From assembly GCF_025370935.1 (NCBI RefSeq), contig NC_133496.1, forward strand, positions 7,414,683 through 7,478,682: a stretch of 64,000 nt of DNA, in the 5' to 3' direction. The DNA comes from Choristoneura fumiferana (taxonomy: Eukaryota > Arthropoda > Insecta > Lepidoptera > Tortricidae). The notes beneath the pieces are model-generated. The model was not told the DNA's origin, searched no databases, and saw only the letters and a program-made list of their open reading frames with translations. This document shows positions 56,472 to 64,000 of this stretch, in pieces. Both the position numbers and the translations under genes were made by a program. How positions within the stretch are numbered: position 1 is the stretch's first letter; each line of letters begins with the position of its first letter.

Positions 56472-57011
56472 CAGTATACCATATTTATTTATAGTAAAAA
56501 TATCTCATCTCCAGTTCAAACATTTTAGTAACCAGCCAAGGTTATAAATTAAGCAGTAACGACCCCCAAGGGCGGTCGGATTTGGTTTTTGCTTGATAAC
56601 AATTTTAATTAAACGCAAATACTAAGTTTTTGTTATTAAACCTTTTTGGATCTACGCACTAAATGAAACGAGAAGGCCGAAATTTCGCGAGTTAGGTACC
56701 TAACCAAAAATTTTAATTTGATAATTTTTTATTATTAGTTTTTAAGGTTACGTAAAGCCGATAAACGGCCATTTGCCTTGTCTGATGAAAGACAAAACAC
56801 AAAGTTTAAAATATTTGGTTTTCGTAGATTTACATTTCGTAGCTTTTAAATATTGATCGATGTATTGCATTTCAAGATTTATCAAGCTCAGTGAAAAAAA
56901 CCCTTTCCAACTATTGCAAGAACCAATATTTTTTTTATAATTTAAGTTTTTTCATCGAAATGTTGGATTCCTTTTTCTTTTCCAAGATTTTTTTTTATTA
57001 AACAAACATAA
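56472..57011. other. No recognised feature
   Basis: Unassigned AT-rich sequence. Confidence 0.5.
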
Positions 57012-57506
57012 TCCTACGAATATTATAAATGTGAAAGTTTGTGAAGATGTTTGGAGATTTGGATGTTTGTTACTCATCATGACTGTCAGCCGAAAGACGT
57101 CCACTGCTGGACATAGGCCTCCCCCAAGGCTCTCCACTCAGACCGGTCTTGTGCTTTCCGCATCCACCGCGATCCCGCGATCTTAACCAAGTCGTCGCTC
57201 CATCTTGTTGGAGGCCTACCGACAGCTCGTCTCCCGGTCCGCGGACGCCATTCGAGAACCTTCTAACCCCATCGGCCATCAGTCCTGCGAGCAATGTGCC
57301 CCGCCCACTGCCACTTCAGTTTCGCAATTCTTCTTTGTTACTCAGTCACGTCTAAACCGCTGAACCGATTTATATGAAATTCGGTATACAGATAGTTTGA
57401 GTCCCTGAGAAGGATAAAGGATAGTTTTTATCCCGGAAAATTGCATAGTTTCCGCGGGATAGCGATAAACGATTACTACGCGGACGAAGTCGCGGGCAAC
57501 AGCTAG
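57012..57506 (+). mobile_element. Helitron-like element interrupted by a LINE
   Basis: A|TCCTACGAATATTATAAATG at the left, GAAGTCGCGGGCAACAGCTAG|T at the right, so it obeys the Helitron end rules. Interior CTGAACCGATTTATATGAAA and GGATAGTTTTTATCCCGG. Bases 57077-57333 are a later LINE insertion; without it the element is about 230 bases. Confidence 0.85.
57077..57333 (-). pseudogene. 5'-truncated LINE inside the Helitron
   Basis: Flanked by an exact 11-base duplication TTTGTTACTCA (57066-57076 and 57334-57344). The minus strand carries a broken GRPPTRWSDDL-like block and ends GGACGTCTTTCGGCTGACAG with an ATGATGA tail. Same family as 5419-5706. Confidence 0.85.
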
Positions 57507-58694
57507 TACAGTATAGAAATGAAACGAATATAAAAATTATCTAGGTACATTAAAAATTGTCGTAACCCTGGTTTTCGCCTATCCGGGGGCATCCCTCACA
57601 TTACATATTGTAAAAACAAATCGCATATAAAACCTGACCTGCCGAACTAGATCAAACGTAACTAACTATATTTTGTTTCAGTTTATATCGTACATCAACT
57701 GAATAAAGAACAATACAGTTGTTTCTTGTGTCGTTGCACGCTGCGTTTTTTATTCCATCAAAAACAAAATACACAAAATATTCAAGTTTCGCTGTGTTAC
57801 TCTACCACCTCAACAATGTAAGATATCTTGTTAAGACAACTTACTTAATTATTTTACATTTTTGTTATTTCTACCAATATTTTGTGACTGTCAATATTGG
57901 ATATCTATATTTAAATTTACATCACAGTTCTGAACAAAGCTAAAAATACGTATACCTTTACTTGCTCGAATTTTATTTGCCCGAATTTCACATGTCGTAC
58001 CAACATTTGTGATAAAATGTATAGAACCGTGCTGTTTTCAGGGTTTTTTAAAATGTCATGTTATAGAATGCATTAGGTTAGGTAAGATTAGTTTATTATC
58101 AACTCCGAAGAAAATACTATTTCAGAAATAAATTACTTTTAGCAAATGAAAATTATGGAAAACGATACATTATGGCATATGAAATTCGAGCAAACGATAG
58201 AGAACCCTAAAAATATGTTTAGTACTTGCATCAACTTCTAAGACTGAGGGGTAAGGGGATCATATAGCTTTGTCGCGGCTGGCCTCAAACCGCCTTAGTT
58301 AGCTACTTCCCACAGATATACTCGAAATAGTAAATTCATTACAGACGCTTGCAATTATTTCAAATAAAGGCAGTTTTATAAAATTCTCTAAGCTATAACG
58401 CTCCGGAAATAGTATCTAATAATTTTGAAAGAAATGTCGACGGAAACGTCACGTATTACTTACCATATATTTCCATGTTGTCCTCAATATACTCAATGTA
58501 AATAAATCCATTGGGAGTTATATTTTTAGACCGTGAATGGGCTGGAAATGAAAGCGTGCTCCAACATTTCAACAGCGGATTGAAAATTTAAATGAAAGGT
58601 CTAAGTGTAGATAAAAATATATATGTACACGCGGTGAATTATTCTTACCCACGACGGAACGGAGAAGTTATAATTTTTTATATATATAAGAGGG
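57507..58694. other. No recognised feature
   Basis: Unassigned; a 74-codon frame at 57719 has no recognisable domain. Confidence 0.5.
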
Positions 58695-58775
58695 GGAAAA
58701 CGAGCATAGGGTCACCTAATGGGAAGCAATCACCGCCGCCCATGGACACCTAAACATAGGGGTAGGCAATTCCGA
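58695..58775 (+). mobile_element. Fragment of the TTTATTCGACTGGATGGC repeat
   Basis: AAAACGAGCATAGGGTCACC, CAATCACCGCCGCCCATGG and ACCTAAACATAGGGGT; a diverged 5' part of the 49107 family. 58776-59066 is unassigned. Confidence 0.5.
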
Positions 58776-59066
58776 ATTTTTAACAGATCCCTAAGTTATA
58801 CCGAAATGAAAATGAAAAATTATTTATTCGTTCACTTAGTACCTACTAATTTTACAATCTGCTGGTGTCCCCTTTTTTTGTTATGGTCCTTACCATGGGC
58901 AGAAATATGCCCACCCACCAACAGAAACGAAACATGTCTTATTTAATATATCTTGGCAACCTGATGATTTTTTACTAGGACGAGGATCGCCCTATGTATG
59001 GGTTTTTTTTCTCATTTTCATTGAAAGTTTTATGAAGAAGGTGAGTGTATCGCCTATATGATGTAA

Positions 59067-59790
59067 TGTTGTTCAGTTTGAGGAGTATGAACTATGTTTT
59101 AATTATTTATTTGCTTATATCACAGGCTACATCCGGTATAAATAGTATGTGCGTCATAATTATACCGGGTGTTTCCTGTAACACGAGCAAATAATTAAAA
59201 CATAGACCGTACTCGTCAAACTGAACAACATTTGTTCAGCGACTTTTAAAAATATTTTTTATTATATTTTTATTACACATTAAAGTTTATTCGAAAAAGC
59301 AATTTAAAGCAAAATGTTTAATATTTCTAGCGTGACAGGCAACGTCAGTTGGATTCTAGGATGGCGTACATTGATGACAGTATTTAATTTGTATGGAAAA
59401 GGGGAAATGTAAAGACTATTATTTTTCAAAGTCGCTGAACTAATGTTGTTCAGTTTGACGAGTACGATCTATTTTTTAATTATTTAAAGAAAGAAGAAAG
59501 AAAGAAAGAAAGAAAGAAAGGTTTATTTTGGCTCCATAAGTACCACCTAAAACTAAGACTAGAACTAGCACTAAAACTATGTTACTTGGTGACACGGCAC
59601 GGCACGATTTTACAAAAGGGTCTCCACTCAGCATGTGTTGCCGCACATTATGTGCAGTAACGCTGGTTTTATGTGGAGCCCAAACGTTAAATAAACATGT
59701 ATGCATGAGCCAGTTCCTTTGCCCCAGTCAGACGGAGAAAAAATAAATCATTATTATTATTTATTGCTCGTGTTACAGTAAACACCCGGT
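59067..59790. mobile_element. TIR element with ACCGGGTGTTT ends plus an extra end copy
   Basis: 59164 starts ACCGGGTGTTTCCTGTAACA and 59790 ends with its near reverse complement, both next to TA. Inner inverted pair: ACTCGTCAAACTGAACAAC and GTTGTTCAGTTTGACGAGT. 59067-59150 is a third, diverged end in direct orientation with the right end (GTTGTTCAGTTTGAGGAG to CATCCGGTATA). A LINE piece interrupts the right arm. Confidence 0.8.
59488..59757 (-). mobile_element. LINE 3' end inside the TIR element
   Basis: Starts with a GAAA tetranucleotide run (59490-59520; the tail on the minus strand) and is bounded by ATTATTT on both sides. Contains TGGCTCCATAAGTACCACC and CGGCACGGCACGATTTTAC. The uninterrupted order is predicted by the left arm, CGAGCAAATAATT. 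Confidence 0.65.
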
Positions 59791-60157
59791 ATAGTATCTT
59801 CCTGGAATTAGAAACTTACCTTAGTTAACACGGCTCATTGATAATGTAGTGATAATTTAACTTCTAGCGGCGACCGCAGCCCTTTTGTCCCTTTGGGGGT
59901 CTAAATGACCCGAAGTCCTCTAAGTAAGCTCAGGTCACTTATAACTTCTCTCCTTAGAAGTAAACCACCGAAGCTTGACCCGCAGTGCAACCTTGTCGTA
60001 GTATGCTCTCACTGTACTCTTCAAGGAAGGCACTACTCGTAGAGCGTTTATTGGGTTAAGGTTTCACCGCGGATTAAGCTTATGGTGTTTTTCTTATGTT
60101 CTTTGTTGGAATGAGTCAAGAGAAAAATTAATATCCGTCACGTCAGTGAGACGGTAA
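59791..60157. other. No recognised feature
   Basis: Unassigned. Confidence 0.5.
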
Positions 60158-60258
60158 GTTAAATTCAATGGTGTGCGTGAAGATCCCAATACGCAATGGG
60201 CCTGCGTGGAAACTACGGCCCAAGTGCAGAGAGGCGTATGTGGACCGATGATGATGTC
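60158..60258 (+). mobile_element. SINE 3' fragment
   Basis: TTCAATGGTGTGCGTGAAG, CGCAATGGGCCTGCGTGG, CTACGGCCCAAG and CCGATGATGATG; a diverged end of the 62273 family. Confidence 0.65.
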
Positions 60259-60302
60259 GAAACAAGGAACGTAATAAAGATTAAAGATTAAATTATGGTC
60301 CA

Positions 60303-60780
60303 CTAGCGTTTACCCGCGGCTTCGCACACGTAAATCATTAGGTCTAGCAGCTGAATTGAAATTCTGCGATTTTTGAAAATTCCCGTGGGAATTCCCGAAA
60401 ATTAAATCGTTGTTTTCATTGACGTTACATTAAAAACAATCATGGTAAAATTTCATGACTCTAAGCCTAGCGGTTATTAGTTCGAGATTTTATCCTTATC
60501 CCGTGGGAACATCGGGATAAAAAGTGGCCTGTGTGTTATTCCAGACGTCCAGCTATCTACTACCAAATTTCATGACTTTAAGCCCAGCAGTTGTTATTTA
60601 AAGATTTTATCCCTATTCCGTGGGAATATCGGGATAAAAAGTCCTGTGTTTTAATCCAGGTTATAAACTAACTTTTTGCCAAATTTCATCCAAATCCGTC
60701 CAGCCGTTTCAGCGTGAAGAAGTAACATACATACTCATTCACTCACTCACAAACTTTCACATTCATAATTATTAGTAGGA
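60303..60780 (-). mobile_element. Helitron-like element, 478 bases, with internal duplication
   Basis: Minus strand: A|TCCTACTAATAATTATGAA to CGAAGCCGCGGGTAAACGCTAG|T, perfect Helitron end rules. A block of about 95 bases containing TTTTATCCCGATGTTCCC-like sequence occurs twice in tandem (about 60452-60547 and 60568-60660). No coding capacity. Confidence 0.85.
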
Positions 60781-60949
60781 TAGTAGTCTATGGTCGCTCA
60801 ATTATCAGTCCTCAGCCGTGGACGAGTATAGGCAGACAAGATTACGAAATAAGTAGTTACAGAATTAGACAGCTCGGTATCACCGCTTTGTTTAATTTGT
60901 CTATTGATTCAAATGAAATAAATCAGTGATAAACTTTGGGGGAGAAAAG

Positions 60950-61119
60950 TACTCGAGTAGCGACCACGAAGACAAAGCGTTGGAAGGCCTCCCACCAGGT
61001 GGACTGACCACGGACTGACGGGATGCAAGTGGCGGCTTGTCATTAATTGTGGCGTTATAAGGGGAATACTTTTGTGCAACAGCGTGGATTTCTGGCTGAT
61101 GATGATTATGATGATGAAA
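60950..61119 (+). pseudogene. 5'-truncated LINE, 3' coding end
   Basis: GGCCTCCCACCAGGTGGACTG encodes a decayed RPPTRWTD-like block; ends TTTGTGCAACAGCGTGGAT, then CTGATGATGATTATGATGATG. Family of 5419-5706. Confidence 0.65.
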
Positions 61120-61416
61120 TCAGCGATGTAGCAGTAATTTATCCGCAATTAGTACCTAAGCAGTAAACATACGAATGGGTACGTGAGGCTCCTTAGGCAT
61201 TCCTTCCGAGTATTTAACGTAATGTAGATTACAGTTCTCGTAACAGAGTATGAACATAACAGTGACGACATGTTGATATATCGCATACTTTTACAACTTT
61301 TATTTAATTGGTATTGTCAAAAGAAATATCAATACTTTTTCTTATTTTTTGTATGGAAAAGTAAACTATAAAAAAATGTTCTACCTAAGAAACTAATTTA
61401 GATAATCCTATTTACT

Positions 61417-61754
61417 TCCCATTAATATTACAAATGCGAAAGTTTTTGAGTGAGTGAGTGAGTATGTTGGAATATGCTGGACGGATTTGGATGAAATTTG
61501 GTACGTAGATAGCCAGACATCTGGAATAAAACATAGGCTACTTTTTATTCCGATATTACCGCGGGATAGGGATAAAATCTCGAAACAACAACCGCTGGGC
61601 TTAGAGTCATGAAATTTGACATGATTGTTTTTAATGTAACGAAAACCACGATTTAATTTTCGGGAATTCCCACGGGAATTTTTAAAAATCGCGGAATTCC
61701 AATTCAGCTGCTGGACCTAATGATTTACGTGTGCGAAGCCGCGGGTTAAAACTA
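61417..61754 (+). mobile_element. Helitron-like element, inverted relative to 60303-60780
   Basis: Starts near TCCCATTAATATTACAAATG and ends CGAAGCCGCGGGTTAAAACTAA|T. Shares the interior of 60303-60780 (CAGCTGCTGGACCTAATGA) in opposite orientation; the two are 0.64 kb apart. Confidence 0.8.
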
Positions 61755-62272
61755 ATTTTCATATGAATCATTACTTTTTTAAAATTATAAATTGAAAATA
61801 TTTTGGTTAATGACGTCATAATTTAATCTAATTCTGCCACACTAACACTAACGTGTTTATGTATGTGTTGTTAAACTAAACGTAAATAAATAACGTAAAT
61901 GTTGCTTCAAATAGGTCCGATTCAATTCGCCTTTGCTCCGTTTTCCCGGAAACCAATATTGCATCTTATCTTCGTGCTCTGAATCAACAGAATAAGCTGA
62001 AACGTATCACTAGTAAATTAACTATCCATTTAATACGGAACACTCGGTCTAATGCGAGCATGCATCGATTAAACAGAGCGTGCAAGCATTCCTACTCTGT
62101 ACAATGCCTCAGGCCAATTAGTTTGGCAACCTCATAACTAGCAGTAGTGATTCAGTTACCAAATAAGACCCTTATAGCATTAGATCGTCATTACTTTGTT
62201 AGTTTCAGACGTCATTTCGATTTGTTTTGAAAACTGCCTGTTTGCTTCAAATTAATAATAATTTATTTAATT
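61755..62272. other. No recognised feature
   Basis: Unassigned. Confidence 0.5.
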
Positions 62273-62588
62273 GAAGCCGTGGTGGCCTAGTGGTTTGACC
62301 TATCGCCTCTCAAGCAGAGGGTCGTGGGTTCAAACCCCGGCTCGCACCTCTGAGTTTTTCGAAATTCATGTGCGGAATTACATTTGATATTTACCACGAG
62401 CTTTGCGGTGAAGGAAAACATCGTGAGGAAACCTGCACAAACCTGCAAAGCAATTTAATGGTGCGTGTGAAGTTCCCAATCCGCACTGGGCCCGCGTGGG
62501 AACTATGGCCCAAGCCCTCTTGTTCTGAGAGGAGGCCTGTGCCCAGCAGTGGGACGTGTATAGGCTGGGATGATGATGATGATGATTA
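62273..62588 (+). mobile_element. tRNA-derived SINE, complete reference copy
   Basis: A box in GGTGGCCTAGTGGTTTGACC, B box GGGTTCAAACCCC, body CACCTCTGAGTTTTTCGAAA, GGAAAACATCGTGAGGAAAC, CCCAATCCGCACTGGGCCC, then GAGGCCTGTGCCCAGCAGTG and a GATGATGATGATGAT tail. Transcribed by RNA polymerase III in principle. Its last 40 bases resemble the end of the LINE family at 5419-5706. Confidence 0.92.
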
Positions 62589-62710
62589 TAATTAACACTT
62601 GGCTGATAAGATTTTACTAACGGCAAACATGTATAAGTCTCATAGTTAAATACTTGAAATAAATGGATTATTATTAGTTTAAAGAAGGTTTAAAGCGGCA
62701 ATAATTATAT

Positions 62711-62835
62711 TGTATTGTATTGTAAAACTCTTTATTGTACATAAAAACACATGATAATAACAGAACACACGATAATAAGATGTACAAAGGTGAACTTATC
62801 CCTTAAAGGGATCTCTTCCAGTTAACCTATATAGC
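62711..62835 (-). mobile_element. LINE 3' tail fragment
   Basis: Starts with ATTGT repeats, ACTCTTTATTGTACATAAAA, then GGTGAACTTATCCCTTAAAG and GATCTCTTCCAGTTAACC; parallels 35018-35135. Confidence 0.65.
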
Positions 62836-62922
62836 TGCGGTTATATAGCTGTGAACAGAATTTCTTGGGGCTAGATGAAGTTTATAAAAATCCATTTTAT
62901 TGTTTCACATCCCATTTCTCAG

Positions 62923-63130
62923 CAATATAATAAATGATAAAGTTTGTAAGTCTGTTTGTTTGTTTGTTACCTCTTAACATCTAAATTGCTGAACCGATTT
63001 AGATGAAATTCAGTATACATATAGTTTGAGTCCCGGCGAAAGACAAAGGATAGTTTTTATCCCAGAAAATTGTATAAATCCCGCGGATAGCGACAAATGA
63101 ATTATACGCGGACGGAATCGCATCAACTAG
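62923..63130 (+). mobile_element. Helitron-like element, degraded 5' end
   Basis: GTTTGTTACCTCTTAACATC, CTGAACCGATTTAGATGAAA, GATAGTTTTTATCCCAGAAA, CGCGGACGGAATCGCATCAACTAG|T. Confidence 0.75.
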
Positions 63131-63495
63131 TTCCTTAATAAAATATATTTATGTTTTGCTAAGTAAGTAAATCTAATATCTTTAAGTTCGTTTTCTTTAC
63201 TTTAGATAGATTCGAAAAATTTTTGTAGATGTAATTTTTTTCATATGGCTTTCTGCGTCATGACTGTGAGTGGAGAAAATTGTTAACTAAAAGGACGCCA
63301 TGTTGGAAACTTGAAAGACAAAAGGAAACTAAGACCAAGGAGGTGATATTATATCGTCCTCGGAAAACGAAAAACTTCGCGCTACTAGTTATAAAGAGAT
63401 TAAAAGTTTTCTCGTCGGCTTCTTACGTCTTCTACACTATGCTTATCTTAAATTCTATATTTTTAAAGATCTATAGATTTATTGAAAGTTAAATA
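63131..63495. other. No recognised feature
   Basis: A 70-codon plus frame at 63280 is lysine/leucine-rich and unrecognised. Confidence 0.45.
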
Positions 63496-63757
63496 TCTTT
63501 ACTGTTTAGCCAAGCGAATTAGCTCGTTGAAGTGGCAAGCAGGCCATATAGCATGGAGAATAGATTCATCTAAAGCGAAAAGCTCTCTATTGGAGAATGC
63601 GGATCGGCAAGCGGAACGCAGAACGTCCACCAATGAGACGGATGGATGACGGTTAAAGCCGCGAGTGGACAGTGGGTGGAGGCAGCATCAAACCGAAGCA
63701 GCTGGAGGTCTATGGGGGACGCCAATGTCCAACAGTGCACGGCACTGAGATGATGAT
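63496..63757 (+). pseudogene. 5'-truncated LINE, 3' coding end
   Basis: CGGCAAGCGGAACGCAGAACG, then SNRSSWRSMGDANVQQC and a GAGATGATGATGATGA tail. At least one frameshift near 63645. Family of 5419-5706. Confidence 0.75.
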
Positions 63758-64000
63758 GATGACTGTCCATGTCAAGTTATGTCACACCTTCGAATCATAA
63801 GGGAGTGGACCGGCATCAAAACAAAAGAACAGCCATTTAAGTTTGTCATGGACACGGCGAGATTTAAGGAGCTGACTTTTCAAGCTTCAATAATGAAGTG
63901 GAATTATAAGATGAAGAAGATTACTGTGTATTTCACAGTTCATTGGCAACTAAGTCAATAAATAAAAACTTCATCATCATCATCATCATCAGCCAGAAGA
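63758..64000. other. Unassigned; probable start of a minus-strand LINE tail
   Basis: 63973-63991 is a CAT repeat followed by CAGCCAGAAG, which is how minus-strand LINE tails of the 46915 type begin, so an element probably continues beyond the window. A 60-codon frame at 63779 is unrecognised. Confidence 0.4.

Overview
The window is animal nuclear DNA, most likely from a moth or butterfly (Lepidoptera). It is AT-rich, has one intron-containing receptor gene, and is otherwise almost entirely transposable elements. The repeat families are ones I recognise from lepidopteran genomes: tRNA-derived SINEs ending in GATGAT, LINE tails ending in a TGGACGTC/ATGATG block, Helitron-like elements running from TCCTACTAATATTA to CTAG, and palindromic MITEs. 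No RNA genes, CRISPR arrays or prokaryotic features were seen. All family names come from reading the sequence and memory; no search was run.

Left end (1-5.0 kb): most of a DIRS-type tyrosine-recombinase retrotransposon. It carries a gag-like region, reverse transcriptase with YLDDW, RNase H, a degenerate methyltransferase-like domain, tyrosine recombinase, an internal complementary region and the right terminal repeat. Its left end lies outside the window. A palindromic MITE and LINE/SINE debris follow to about 12.9 kb.

12.9-18.3 kb: a long LINE of the CR1 group. ORF1 has a coiled coil and an FP-like C-terminal domain and is broken by a frameshift. ORF2 (endonuclease plus reverse transcriptase) is open over 995 codons. 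Between them is an unexplained 312-codon reading frame with a repeated Cys-Ala-Pro-Gly motif whose stop overlaps the ORF2 start.

18.3-29.1 kb: gene-poor. It contains a retroposed 74-bp perfect palindrome with target-site duplications, a 1.33-kb terminal-inverted-repeat DNA transposon with a transposase remnant, a hAT-like MITE and SINE fragments.

29.1-32.0 kb, minus strand: the only host gene found, the serotonin receptor 5-HT7. Two coding exons are joined by a phase-0 intron inside the third intracellular loop. The predicted protein is 584 residues with all seven membrane segments and a C-terminal ESFL. A 5' untranslated exon boundary is predicted at 32035.

32-64 kb: no further host gene recognised. 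This part is a stratified repeat landscape with several insertions whose order can be read: a LINE inside a Helitron, MITEs inside a Helitron, a SINE and another repeat, and a LINE inside a terminal-inverted-repeat element. It also holds a 3-kb element with 25-bp perfect terminal inverted repeats that encloses a roughly 1-kb foldback (51.5-54.5 kb). The window ends in LINE debris.
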